From contig CAZCTW010000012.1 of NCBI GenBank assembly GCA_964501905.1, positions 1-64,000 of the forward strand: a DNA stretch of 64,000 nucleotides, given 5' to 3'. Both the position numbers and the translations under genes were made by a program. Under the pieces are notes generated by a model. The model saw only the letters and a program-made list of their open reading frames with translations, made no database searches and was not told where the DNA came from. This DNA is from B69-G16 sp964501905 (lineage in GTDB: Archaea; Thermoproteota; Thermoprotei; Thermofilales; B69-G16). Of this stretch, positions 24,153-33,034 are shown in pieces (position 1 is the first letter of the stretch; each line of letters starts with the position of its first letter).

Positions 24153-25751
24153 GTGGGAGATTATCTTTATAAACGTAATGAGGTTGGTAGAAGCGTTTAT
24201 ATTAGGGCTGGGAGCTACTATCTAAGACAGTCCCCGGGGTGGTGTAAATTAAGCTCCCAATCGGAATATAGGGAGAGACTGAAAAAGCTAGAGGAAATAA
24301 GGGAACAGGGAATAGACCCCTACCCACACTACGTCGACCATCTCATAACGCCTGTTAGGGATATAGTTAAATGGCCCCGCGTGGGGGTATCGGTTTCTGT
24401 CGCCGGCAGAATGCTCTCTAAGAGGATACACGGCGGGATGGCCTTCGCCGATTTAGTAGACGACGGTTGGAAAATACAGCTCGTTTTAAGGAAAAACGTG
24501 CTAGGCAAAGATAGGTTCAAGTGGTTTTTAAAATATATAGACCGAGGCGATATAATTGAAGCCGCAGGAACAGTCTTCTATACCTTAAGAGGCGAGCTCT
24601 CTATAGAAGTGAAGGATTACAAGCTACTAGCTAAAAGCCTGAGAAGCCTCCCCGGCAAGTACGGCCACGGAGTAAAAGACCCGGAGATAAGATACCGCAA
24701 GAGATACCTTGACGTCATGCTATCCCCCAAATCCCGCAGAATTTTAGAGATCAAATTCAACACCATAAGGGCTATTAGAGAATTCCTGTGGAGTAAGGGA
24801 TTTATCGAAGTTGAAACTCCTATACTGCAACCGATATACGGGGGCGCCGCCGCCAGACCTTTTAAAACTTGGATATGGGCTATAGACGAAGAATGGTATC
24901 TAAGAATTTCGCCAGAGCTATACCTTAAGCGCTATATTATAGCGGGATTCGACAAGGTTTTTGAAATAGGCAAACAGTTCAGAAACGAGGATATAGACGT
25001 TAGGCATAACCCAGAATTCACTATGATCGAAATCTACGAGGCGTACACGGACTACAACGATATGATGAAGCTCACCGAGGAGCTCATAGTCTACGTGCTC
25101 GAGAAAGTCCTGAAAACTCTAAGAGTTAAGTTCCCGATAAGCCCCGAGGAGGAATTGAAAAAAGAAGAGGATAGGAAGTACCACGAGATAAACTTCGAGC
25201 CTCCCTGGAAGAAAATCACTGTGAAAGAGGCTTTCAAAACCTACGCCGACCTAGACGTGGACGGTTTATCCGATAAAGAAATACAGGAGATGCTGAGAGA
25301 ACTCAACGTTCAGATACCCGGCGGCTATAATAGGGGTTTAGCTATAGCCAAACTCTTCGACAAGCTCGTAGAGAAAAAACTGATACAACCCACCTTCATC
25401 ATCGACCACCCGAAGGAAACCACACCCCTCTGCAAGCTACACCGGAAAAATCCAGAGCTTATCGAGAGATTCGAGCTCTACATAGCGGGGATGGAGCTGG
25501 CTAACGCCTACACCGAGCTCAACGATCCCCTACTCCAGCGCAAATTCTTCGAAGAAGAGGAAAAGCGGATGAGGAAGGGAGATGAAGAAGCCCACCCTTA
25601 CGACTGGGATTTCGTAGAGGCACTCGAATACGGTATGCCCCCCACCGGCGGCTTAGGCATAGGCGTCGACAGGCTTGTGATGATAATGGTCGGAACCTAC
25701 AGCATAAAAGAAGTAATACCATTCCCCATATTAAAAAGAGAAGAAAAGTAG
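24153..25751 (+). CDS. lysS: Lysyl-tRNA synthetase, class II
   Basis: The protein charges tRNA-Lys. An OB-fold anticodon domain (SVAGRMLSKRIHGGMAFADL) is followed by the class II core: motif 1 around FIEVETPILQPIYGGAAARPF, motif 2 FEIGKQFRNEDIDVRHNPEF, motif 3 PPTGGLGIGVDRLVMIM. Most archaea use class I LysRS; class II occurs in several crenarchaea. The start is unclear: GTG 24153 lies before two TATA boxes, while the expected N-terminus (SSQSEYRERLKKLEE) begins at about 24252 just after GGGGTGGTG, where the only in-frame candidate is TTA (24249). ATT at 24201 is another choice. No ATG, GTG or TTG fits. Confidence 0.9.
   Translation: MGDYLYKRNEVGRSVYIRAGSYYLRQSPGWCKLSSQSEYRERLKKLEEIREQGIDPYPHYVDHLITPVRDIVKWPRVGVSVSVAGRMLSKRIHGGMAFADLVDDGWKIQLVLRKNVLGKDRFKWFLKYIDRGDIIEAAGTVFYTLRGELSIEVKDYKLLAKSLRSLPGKYGHGVKDPEIRYRKRYLDVMLSPKSRRILEIKFNTIRAIREFLWSKGFIEVETPILQPIYGGAAARPFKTWIWAIDEEWYLRISPELYLKRYIIAGFDKVFEIGKQFRNEDIDVRHNPEFTMIEIYEAYTDYNDMMKLTEELIVYVLEKVLKTLRVKFPISPEEELKKEEDRKYHEINFEPPWKKITVKEAFKTYADLDVDGLSDKEIQEMLRELNVQIPGGYNRGLAIAKLFDKLVEKKLIQPTFIIDHPKETTPLCKLHRKNPELIERFELYIAGMELANAYTELNDPLLQRKFFEEEEKRMRKGDEEAHPYDWDFVEALEYGMPPTGGLGIGVDRLVMIMVGTYSIKEVIPFPILKREEK
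24166..24173. promoter_or_regulatory. Palindromic TATA box shared by the archaeosine gene and lysS
   Basis: TTTATAAA reads the same on both strands and sits 28 bases before ATG 24138 on the minus strand. On the plus strand it precedes lysS. A second plus-strand box, TTTATATT (24196-24203), is better placed for the lysS ribosome site at 24236-24244. Because these boxes lie inside the longest lysS frame, the GTG at 24153 is unlikely to be the true start. Confidence 0.45.
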
Positions 25752-25783
25752 CGTGACGCAGCCCAGATACTTGGAGACCCTCT

Positions 25784-26329
25784 CTATTTAATTCCTGTAC
25801 GCCCAACTTCTTTAATAAACTCATCTTTTCTCAAATAAACCGAAACCAACTGGAGGGTCAGTGCGAATAAAGTCATCATAGGGTTGAACATCCAATCATC
25901 TGTAAATACGCTCCACTCATAGTTAGGCTCTCCGCCCCAGAGCAATGGATAGTAGGCGTCGGCGCAATCAGCTAATACTATGAAGACATTCAATAAGAAT
26001 AGAGCGCCCGCCAGCAGCAAACCCACAGTCGTAAAGGACCAACCCTCCACGCGCCCTTCAAATAGGCTTACGGCGGCTTTAGCGAAAACCAGCGAGACTA
26101 TCATCAACACTAGCCCCGCGAAGGGATCGGCGGCTAACTTGGGGATGTAAACCTCTACCTCCCCGCCCGCCGTAACTGCAAAGCCAGAATTCAATTCTGG
26201 AATTTCAAGCCAAGGCATCCACCACGCCGCCGCTCCAACCACTATTTCTAGCAATCCGTAGATGAAATAGAAAACCGCCACTATAGAAGAGTAAACTGCG
26301 GCCAGCTTGCAGAAATTCTCAAACTCCAC
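25784..26329 (-). CDS. Four-helix membrane protein in the feo operon
   Basis: The 181-residue protein starts at GTG 26329, whose GGTGAT ribosome site contains the FeoB stop codon, so it is the last gene of the feo operon. Hydrophobic segments lie at about residues 10-35, 68-90, 98-122 and 150-168, with a tryptophan-rich extracellular loop between the first two (AAAWWMPWLEIPELNSG). I do not recognise the family. Its intact state next to a broken feoB is notable. It may assist iron uptake, but that is inference from position only. Confidence 0.6.
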   Translation of the reverse strand: MEFENFCKLAAVYSSIVAVFYFIYGLLEIVVGAAAWWMPWLEIPELNSGFAVTAGGEVEVYIPKLAADPFAGLVLMIVSLVFAKAAVSLFEGRVEGWSFTTVGLLLAGALFLLNVFIVLADCADAYYPLLWGGEPNYEWSVFTDDWMFNPMMTLFALTLQLVSVYLRKDEFIKEVGRTGIK

Positions 26330-26333
26330 GGTA

Positions 26334-28342
26334 TCACCCGAACCCCATAATCTGGCCGACGGCTACGATAATCCAAGCCAAGACGTAGGCCAGCAGAACC
26401 TCGTATAGCACCGCGAACAAAGTTCACCTCCACGAGCCAGTCTCCTGCCTTATAGCGGCTATCGTCGCTATACAGGAGACGTAGACTAGTATGAAAACCA
26501 TATAGGCGTATATTTGGAGGGGGCTGTAGAGGGTATTTAGAATTTCAACAAGCTTTTCCTCGCCTGCCCCGTAGAGTATAGCCGTAGCTCCAATAACTAT
26601 CTCCTTAGCCACAAAACCGAAAATCGCCGCTACCACTAACCTCCAATCCCAACCTAACGGGGCGAAAAAAAGGCTTAAGCGCCTCACCCAGAACGGCTAA
26701 AATGCTAGGCTCTATGTTCCCAGTCCACCTCCACGAGCCCCACTCTACACTACCTAAAACTTGAATGGTTAACAGTCCGAGAACTATAACTGTAAAAGCT
26801 TTTTTGAAAAACGCGGAGCCACGCCACCAAGTGTGCACAATAACCGATTTTAAATCCGGCACTTAATAATCGGGTAACTCCATGACAAAAGGCGTAATTC
26901 TCCCCTTGAAGAAAACCCTCCTAAGGAGCAGAGCCATAGCCACCGCCAACACGACGCCTAACAAGTACAGGGAGAAGATAACACCGCCAGCTAGCTCTCC
27001 GAAGAAGGCCGCCGCTAATAGGGTGAAAACGACTAATCTAGCGCTACAGAGCATTAGAGGGTTGATTAAGATAACCACTATTTTATCCTCCTCATAGGGT
27101 ATGGCTCGGGTCGAGTAAACCGCGGGCACGTTGCAGCCGAAACCCAATATCATGGAGATCATAGTTCTCCCCGTTAACCCTAGCTTGCGCATAGCCCTAT
27201 CCACTACGAACGCCGCTCTAGCCATATACCCGCTATCCTCCAGTATGGACAGCGCGAAGTAGAGGAAGAATATTAGAGGAGTAAAGCTTAACACAGCCCC
27301 TATGCCGTTTAAAACTCCATACTCTCCAAAGAGCAAGTCATACAAAACGGGATTCCCCGTATGTAGGTACTTGAGTGATGCAAGCCACGCGAAGAAATCT
27401 CCTAGGAAATCGCAGAAAGGAGTTGATACCAGCATTGTAAACTGGAACATTATCCAGAGAGCGGCCAAGAATATGGGTATGCCCAACGCCTTATCAAGCA
27501 CGGCTCTATCCAGTAAATCGCTGAGCGTATACTCAACTCCCTTCCTTACGACTACTTCCTCGATAATTCTCCTTACAAGCTCATACCTCTTCTCTGCTAG
27601 TAGAATCTCAGCGTCTACCCCATACTTCTGGGACAACCTAGCCCTCTCCTCTTCCACAACCTCCGCTACCTCGCTGGAAATACTCGACGCTTTAATTCTC
27701 TCTACGACATCTTCATCTCCTTCGAGCAGTTTGATAGCAAGCCATCTAACGTTATAGATTGCGCCTAGACCGGGGTCCTTCTCCAAAACTTTTTTATTTT
27801 TTCTATTGCTTTCTCTACGTCATCGCCGTAGCGTATAATCGGTCTCTCTAAATTCCCGTTTTTCGCGACTTTAAGAATATTCTCGCATAGCTCCCTCATC
27901 CCCACCTTCTTCGGAGCTATAGCCGGGACTACGGGAACGCCCAGAAGTTTTCCGAGCTTCTCGACGTTTATTTTATAGCCCTTCTCCGCCGATAAATCCA
28001 TCTTATTCAAAACGACGACTAAGGGGGCTCCGAGCTCCGCTAGCTGTAAAGTCAAGTAGAGATTCCTCTCCAAATTGGACGCGTCAACTATATTCACCAC
28101 AACGTCCGGCTTCTCCTCTATGATATAGTTCCTAGCTATAAGCTCCTCCGGAGAATACGCAGTTAAACTATAAGTTCCCGGTAAATCGACGACGTAAATC
28201 TCGTAGCCTTTATACCTGCAAATACCCTCCTTTTTCTCGATAGTCTTGCGGGCCAATTCCCTACGTGCTGTCGCCCCCTAGTCAAGTTATTAAAAATAAC
28301 CGATTTCCCAACGTTCGGATTTCCGGCTAAAGCTACCTTCAC
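26334..28342 (-). pseudogene. feoB: Ferrous iron transporter FeoB with three frameshifts and two in-frame stops
   Basis: FeoB is a GTPase-linked membrane transporter for Fe(II). The G domain starts at GTG 28342 (GNPNVGKS, then DLPGTYS and NKMD), and the membrane part follows (SALSILEDSGYMARAAFV-type and GFGCNVPAVYSTRAI). Five lesions interrupt it: a lost base near 28248-28252 (after NWP), a lost base in the T6 run 27790-27795, an in-frame TAA at 26863-26865 (ELPDY-stop-VPDLKS), an extra base in the A7 run 26665-26671, and an in-frame TGA at 26424-26426 where Trp is expected. Repaired, the protein would be about 670 residues. Two lesions in homopolymers could be errors, but the stops suggest a real pseudogene. 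Confidence 0.85.
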
Positions 28343-28347
28343 TAGCT

Positions 28348-28575
28348 TTAACCAACCACCTCAACTAGAATTTTCATAGCCACTCCCCAACCCAGAGCCA
28401 CCCTAGACCCTTTAACCCACACCAGAACGGGACCCGGGGGAGATTTGACAACATACACCTCTGTATTAGGCGTAAAGCCTAACTCGACAAGCCTCCTAAC
28501 GAGACACCTACCGCCCACTATACGCCTAACCACTGCCCTTTGGTAGGGGGGTAGCATGGCTAAGGGCATTAGCAT
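28348..28575 (-). CDS. feoA: FeoA-domain protein
   Basis: A 75-residue SH3-like FeoA protein, the small cytoplasmic partner of the FeoB iron transporter. Typical features are the LVRRLVELGFTPNTEVYVVKSPPGPVLV pattern and the final ILVEVVG strand. It overlaps the upstream feoA copy by one base, and its stop lies five bases before the feoB start, so all are co-transcribed. The stretch VWVKGSRVALG replaces the usual YLSLRKEEA loop, showing that it has diverged from its neighbour. Confidence 0.85.
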   Translation of the reverse strand: MLMPLAMLPPYQRAVVRRIVGGRCLVRRLVELGFTPNTEVYVVKSPPGPVLVWVKGSRVALGWGVAMKILVEVVG

Positions 28576-28808
28576 TACTCAATCACCTCAACCAGCACGT
28601 GATCGGCCTCTTCCTTCCTTAAGGATAGATAATAGCCTTTAACCTCGAACTCTATAGGGTCTCCTAGAGGAGCTTTCCTAACGGCTTTTACCTCAGCGCC
28701 TCTAGTAATCCCCATATCTAAGAGCCTCCTAACTAGAGACCCCCTCCCTACAATACCTACTACTTTTCCTCTCTCGCCTGGAGATAACTCGCTTAGCTTC
28801 CTAATCAT
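28575..28808 (-). CDS. feoA: FeoA-domain protein
   Basis: A 77-residue FeoA protein and the first gene of the iron operon. It has the family pattern LVRRLLDMGITRGAEVKAVRKAPLGDPIEFEVKGYYLSLRKEEA. Two tandem FeoA proteins before FeoB are common in prokaryotic feo operons. The ATG lies two bases from a 32-bp palindrome like a DtxR/IdeR box, with the TATA box on its other side, so iron-dependent repression at the transcription start is likely. Confidence 0.88.
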   Translation of the reverse strand: MIRKLSELSPGERGKVVGIVGRGSLVRRLLDMGITRGAEVKAVRKAPLGDPIEFEVKGYYLSLRKEEADHVLVEVIE

Positions 28809-28809
28809 A

Positions 28810-28841
28810 TTAGGCTAACCTAAAATTTTAGGTTGACCTAA
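28810..28841. promoter_or_regulatory. DtxR/IdeR-type iron operator of the feo operon
   Basis: TTAGGCTAACCTAAAA is followed by its near-perfect mirror TTTTAGGTTGACCTAA; 14 of 16 positions pair. Both halves contain TTAGG and AACCTAA, the half-sites of bacterial DtxR/IdeR boxes and of archaeal metal-dependent regulators. It lies between the TATA box (ATTTTAAATA, minus strand, 28842-28851) and the feoA start, so the bound protein would cover the transcription start. The regulator gene is not in the window. From 28852 to 29061 I see no gene. Confidence 0.75.
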
Positions 28842-29061
28842 TATTTAAAATTTTTTATTAGCAAATGCACAAAAATGTTAAAAAGGAAAAATAAGCAATT
28901 TTCGACAGCAGAGTATAAGCTATTAGATAGATTTCATTTACGTCGATAGTTAAGAGAAATGTATAGCGCTCCTCTACGGGAAGAAAGGAATTAACTATAG
29001 CACAGAAAACACCTTTAGGATAATTTTGAATTACATGCCACGTGGAAAGACGGAAGAAGAA

Positions 29062-29496
29062 TTAAAGCGTGTGGCGCGTCTTCCTACGAGATACGAACTT
29101 GTAAACGTAGTATATCGCGTATGTTGTGAATAAGGCTGTGAGCGCGAATCCTAGATACATAAATCTTTTTCTTCGACGTATCGCATCCCAGTACATGACG
29201 TATACTCTATAGTATTCTCCATCCACTTCAACTATGTTCGCGGAGCCTAAAACTTCCAAGATATTTGAAGAAGGTATCTGAGGTTCGCCCGTCTCTATAG
29301 CGGCTTTGAGATCTGGGTAAAGCTCCAGGTTTTCCTTTGTAAGCTTTATGGCTTCGCCGTTTTCAGGCTTCAATGTAGGCTCTGCGATTAAATAGGCTCC
29401 GCCGTAAATCTCGTAGTCGAATAGGTAAAGCGTAAAGGATGCAAGGGCCAAAATTCCGATAAACAGCAGTATTATCAAGTCCCGTGCTAGCTCCAT
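29062..29496 (-). CDS. Two-helix membrane protein of unknown function
   Basis: The 144-residue protein has hydrophobic helices at about residues 7-27 and 114-134 around an extracellular domain of some 85 residues with no recognised motif (PQIPSSNILEVLGSANIVEV). The end is basic (SRRKTRHTL). The TATA-like TTTTAAATA is only about five bases before ATG 29496, so a leaderless start at TTG 29478, leaving the first helix intact, is possible. No neighbour shares its strand closely. Confidence 0.55.
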   Translation of the reverse strand: MELARDLIILLFIGILALASFTLYLFDYEIYGGAYLIAEPTLKPENGEAIKLTKENLELYPDLKAAIETGEPQIPSSNILEVLGSANIVEVDGEYYRVYVMYWDAIRRRKRFMYLGFALTALFTTYAIYYVYKFVSRRKTRHTL

Positions 29497-29670
29497 AAAT
29501 ATTTAAAAGGGGAAAGAGTCTTTAACCTTACGCATGGAATCAAGCTTAACTCCTCCAGCCAGTACTTGAAATTCAATAAACCGGTTAAAGGTAAAATGTA
29601 CTATCTGGAAAACTTAGTGGAGGCAAAATATGTTAAAATCGCGTATGAAACATATCCTCACTCTCCCTAA

Positions 29671-30792
29671 ATGATTCTGGAGGGAGCGAGGTTGTTGATA
29701 GCGTACCTTTTAAGCTTCGCCGCTTCAATTATACAGGTTCTCTATGTACCCATATTCTCGGTCTACGCGCTGGAGGTGGGAGTCAAGCCCTACGAGATAG
29801 GCCTTGTAGCCGGCGCGGCGGCCTTCGTCTACGCCCTTACGGCCCCATTCTCCCACCTAGCGACTGGGAGAATAGGAGAGAGAAACGCCGTAGCTTACTC
29901 CCTAATTCTTCTCGCTCTCTCCTGCGCCTCCCTCACTTTCGCCAAAAACCTAGCCAGTCTAGCATTAGCAGCTATTTCATCCCTACTCGCCTACGCCATA
30001 TTCTGGCCAGCTCTAGAATCCTTAATTTCTCGGGGAGGAGGATCAGTATCATCCTTCGCTACCTCCTGGAGCACAGGCGCTCTAGCGGGATCTATCCTGG
30101 TAGGTCCTCTCATGCCAGCGCCCAAAAAAGCCATTTTCACGGGCTTCTCCCTACTCTCAGCGGTCTTATCTGTACTCTCCTTAAAGCTTGGAAGAAGGAG
30201 AGAAATAGTTAACATGCCTAAGGTTGGAGATTTAGTAAAGGGCGTGAAAGACGTGCCGGAGGCCTGGGCTTGGGCTTTCTCCTACGCCGCTATTCAAGGA
30301 GCCGTGTTCACCTTCTACCCATTATTAGTTGAAATCCAGAACTTTCCAAGATGGTACGCCTCCCTCCTCTTCTTCCTACTAGTGGGGACAAGGACCTTGA
30401 CTTTCTCGCTTCGAGAAAAACTACCTCAATTCTTAAAGTCTCCGTACGCCGGCGCTACCCTTCTCTCCCCGGGGATTCTGCTTCCCTTCGCCTACGACGC
30501 CACTTTTACGGCAATTCTAGCGGCGCTAATCGGCGTGGGAGCGGGAATCCTGTACGGAGAGTCTCTCTCTAAAGCGTTCTCCTCGAGTTTAGAGAAGAGA
30601 AGCGCCTACACGGGGCTTTTCGAATCCTTTATAGGCTTCGGCTACACTGCGGGGCCCTTGATTGCCGGACTTGCCTCCACGCTATACCTCGACGCGGCCA
30701 TTCCAGCGGCAGCCCTGGCTTCAATAGCTGTTGCCTGTACCCCCTGGAGGAAAATTAGTTTCCAAAAATTTAGAAAAGCTATTAGAGAATAG
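29671..30792 (+). CDS. Major facilitator superfamily transporter
   Basis: A 373-residue, about twelve-helix MFS permease. The first loop motif appears as ATGRIGERNAVAYS, and the central loop (KLGRRREIVNMPKVGDLVKGV) is short and basic. No substrate motif is seen; drug or sugar export is possible. A 22-base stretch near its 3' end (30690-30711) is repeated exactly at 32911-32932 inside a gene-ruin region, showing that a second copy of this gene once lay there. Confidence 0.8.
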   Translation: MILEGARLLIAYLLSFAASIIQVLYVPIFSVYALEVGVKPYEIGLVAGAAAFVYALTAPFSHLATGRIGERNAVAYSLILLALSCASLTFAKNLASLALAAISSLLAYAIFWPALESLISRGGGSVSSFATSWSTGALAGSILVGPLMPAPKKAIFTGFSLLSAVLSVLSLKLGRRREIVNMPKVGDLVKGVKDVPEAWAWAFSYAAIQGAVFTFYPLLVEIQNFPRWYASLLFFLLVGTRTLTFSLREKLPQFLKSPYAGATLLSPGILLPFAYDATFTAILAALIGVGAGILYGESLSKAFSSSLEKRSAYTGLFESFIGFGYTAGPLIAGLASTLYLDAAIPAAALASIAVACTPWRKISFQKFRKAIRE

Positions 30793-30838
30793 AGTTTGCT
30801 CTTACTCACTTCCTTAAGATAATCCTAGGAAGTAACGG

Positions 30839-30945
30839 CTACTTGGAAGACGCAGTACTATGTAGAGGTTGTGAGCAAGTATGGAACTGTCAGCGGTGAA
30901 GGATGATACGATGAGGGCGGCATAGCTGTTACAATAGGAGGAGCT
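30839..30945 (+). pseudogene. Fragment of a surface-protein repeat
   Basis: A short frame reads KTQYYVEVVSKYGTVSGEG, a TGA, then YDEGGIAVTIGGALL. This matches the common extracellular repeat of archaeal surface proteins in which the TGA position is Trp (GWYDEG). There is no start and no longer frame, so it is a scrap of a decayed gene between two MFS genes. The assignment is from pattern memory. Confidence 0.4.
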
Positions 30946-31018
30946 TTACTATTATCCTCCTACTACTTCGAGATATTAAATTCCTTTTTAATTTTTAGTG
31001 GGTATGAGTTGAGGGATG

Positions 31019-32248
31019 TTATCTGGTTCTCTTAAAAGCCTTTAAGTACTTGCTCCTATCTAGGGTTTCTGGGGTCGAGTATATTAGCGGGACTCTGAAG
31101 AATAGATCGATTAAAGCCGCTGTAATAAAGGGGGCTTCGGGCGAAACCTTCGAGTAAAGCAAGCCTCCGAGCAGAGAACTGGGGGACCTTAGGGGCAGTA
31201 CTATGAGAGCTTTTATCCCGTTCCACCTCCCCCTATAGTCGTAGGGTACTAGTTCCACCGCGAGGGTTTGGAAGGGAGCTACAGAGGCGAACCAGAGCCC
31301 TCTAATAAACCAGGCCAATATTAGGTGGGTTGAGCTCGGCGACGCTAGGAAGAGGATTACGCTTAGGTAGTATAGAGGGCGGACTAGAAGTATGGTTTTG
31401 ACTCTGCCGATTTTATCGGCTAACTTGCCCAGCAGTGGGGAGGCTATAAAACTCCCTAGATTCATCGCTAGCCCCATGAAGCCTAGGACAAACTCGTCCG
31501 CCCCTTTAACCTTAACGGCGTATATCATTTCGAAAGGCATGCTCATCGAGAATACGTAGCCTCCTAGAATTTCTAAGAGTATCCAGCGTTTAAGCCAGGG
31601 GTTTAGCCTAACTATATCTAGGGAACCCCTCAACGCCTCTACAACGCTTATCTCCTCCACCTCTCTAACGTCCTGCACGTACAGCAGCGCGATCGTTGAG
31701 GAAGCCGCTAAACCCAGGAGTTGGACTAGGAATACAGGTCTTATGCCTTCAACCGATATGCCGCCAAATGCATTTACTATATATGCCGCCGCTACGGGCG
31801 CGATTACAGCGGCGACGACTGTTAAAGAGTTCATAACGCCGAAGCCGAAAGCCCGCTGTTTTCCTCTGAGCGAGTCGGCGACTAAGATGTTTTCGACTAT
31901 TCTAAGGCCGAGGAAGGAAACTAGGTAGAATACTAGGGCTAGTAGGACTGGGAAAACTCCCCCATTTAGGAGGAAGAAGACCGCTGAGAGCATTTCAAGC
32001 AGTAGCCCGGCTAGGTAGGCTTTCCTCCTACTGGCTACGTCGGCGGCGAAGTTTAACGCGGCGGAGGGCAGTGCGGCTAGTAGAGTTGCCACGCTATTTA
32101 AAAAGCCTAGGTCTTCTTCGGTGAACCCTATCTCTAATATGTAGATATTCATGTATTGACTGGGCATGTTATTGAAAAAACTAGCTAACGTCCTCCTAAC
32201 CAGTAGTGCTAAATAGTTTCTCTTACGCCGTCGCTCGTCGTCATCCAT
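31019..32248 (-). CDS. Major facilitator superfamily transporter
   Basis: A 409-residue MFS permease with about twelve hydrophobic helices. The loop 2-3 motif is AADVASRRKAYLAG, and the loop 8-9 motif is LLGKLADKIGRVKTILL, both canonical. The substrate is unknown. It is convergent with the scrap and MFS gene to its left. A basic N-terminus (DDDERRRKRNYLALLVRRT) precedes the first helix. It is a different subfamily from the permease at 29671. Confidence 0.82.
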   Translation of the reverse strand: MDDDERRRKRNYLALLVRRTLASFFNNMPSQYMNIYILEIGFTEEDLGFLNSVATLLAALPSAALNFAADVASRRKAYLAGLLLEMLSAVFFLLNGGVFPVLLALVFYLVSFLGLRIVENILVADSLRGKQRAFGFGVMNSLTVVAAVIAPVAAAYIVNAFGGISVEGIRPVFLVQLLGLAASSTIALLYVQDVREVEEISVVEALRGSLDIVRLNPWLKRWILLEILGGYVFSMSMPFEMIYAVKVKGADEFVLGFMGLAMNLGSFIASPLLGKLADKIGRVKTILLVRPLYYLSVILFLASPSSTHLILAWFIRGLWFASVAPFQTLAVELVPYDYRGRWNGIKALIVLPLRSPSSLLGGLLYSKVSPEAPFITAALIDLFFRVPLIYSTPETLDRSKYLKAFKRTR

Positions 32249-32349
32249 AACCGTCAGAGAATAAAAATAAGGTTAATAAAGTATTTCCTGTTAAGTGGCT
32301 AATCGGCGCAGGAGAAGACCTAGTTATTTAAAATTGACGAAGTTAGAAG

Positions 32350-32584
32350 CTATATTCCAAATTGGAGAAACACTATGTTGGCTAGGAGAAGCGCTAGAAT
32401 TAACAAGGTTAAATAGAAGGAAAACTTGTCCTTTAGCTAAGTCTGTTGCTAGGGCTATGAGTGAAACGAGAGGCGATAATAGTAGGAGCCATACGCCCGC
32501 CACGACGATGCTATCCGTGACTCCTGCGATGGATAATGCAGCCCCTATGACTAGTAGCGTTAACGAGGCTTTAAGCGCATTCAT
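32350..32584 (-). pseudogene. DUF1634 membrane protein, frameshifted
   Basis: The frame starting at ATG 32584 encodes an N-terminal helix pair (LTLLVIGAALSIAGV and IVVAGVWLLLLSPLVSLI), then leaves the family pattern after LAKG. Removing one base at about 32430-32431 restores DKFSFYLTLLILALLL and a normal end at TAG 32350. DUF1634 proteins are small partners of TauE/SafE permeases; an intact pair lies at 34279-35447. This copy follows a truncated TauE gene. Confidence 0.65.
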
Positions 32585-32603
32585 AAGACTCGACGGTAAT
32601 TCT

Positions 32604-32852
32604 TCAAAATCCCACGCTCCTCAAAATCATCCTTACAGATAAGAGGAATAGGAGGACTCCGAAAATCTTCCTGAGCAAGATAGCTTTCACCTTTAAGGCT
32701 GAACGGCTACCCGCCTGCGCGCCTAGGAATACCCCTGCAACTATAATAGCGGCGACTGTCGGATCCGTCAATCCTTTAAATAGATAGGCTAGAGCGCCCG
32801 CGGGAGAGGTTATACCTACCATAAAAGCGCTAGTAGCTACGGCCGTTTTCAT
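32604..32852 (-). pseudogene. C-terminal remnant of a TauE/SafE permease
   Basis: The 82 residues correspond to the last third of a TauE/SafE (DUF81) anion permease: KTAVATSAFMVGITSPAGALAYL matches KVAVATSKFMIGMTAATAACIY of the intact copy at 34279, and the ending VLLFLLSVRMILRSVG matches the final helix. The first half is gone, replaced upstream by an unrelated MFS fragment. It is followed, as in the intact unit, by a DUF1634 gene, also broken. Confidence 0.7.
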
Positions 32853-32899
32853 GGGAGCGGAAATCCGTGCGTCCTTCCGAGGCGTAGACTAGGGTGGAG

Positions 32900-32995
32900 C
32901 ATTCCAGCAGCGACGCGGCCATTCCAGCGGCAACCTTAGCCTCGATCGCCATAGCCCATGCTCCTTGTGGATTAAAATTAGGAAAGATTAAAAGT
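32900..32995 (+). pseudogene. 3' fragment of an MFS transporter gene
   Basis: On the plus strand the sequence encodes SDAAIPAATLASIAIA and a lysine-rich end, closely similar to the last 30 residues of the MFS gene at 29671 (DAAIPAAALASIAVA). Bases 32911-32932 are identical to 30690-30711. No upstream coding part is left. It shows duplication followed by loss and abuts the TauE fragment on the other strand. Confidence 0.65.
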
Positions 32996-33034
32996 AGAGT
33001 CTCTCAGATTTCCTTGTGCTAGGGGGTTTTAAAT

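Noticed and set aside
25519..25824. 101-residue minus-strand frame
   Set aside because: It lies antisense to the well-conserved C-terminus of LysRS and has no domain or ribosome site.
26334..30945. TGA read as tryptophan or selenocysteine
   Set aside because: TGA sits at expected Trp positions in two places, but both are in otherwise damaged sequence, and TGA ends intact genes such as the MFS gene at 36911 and the V4R gene at 62365.
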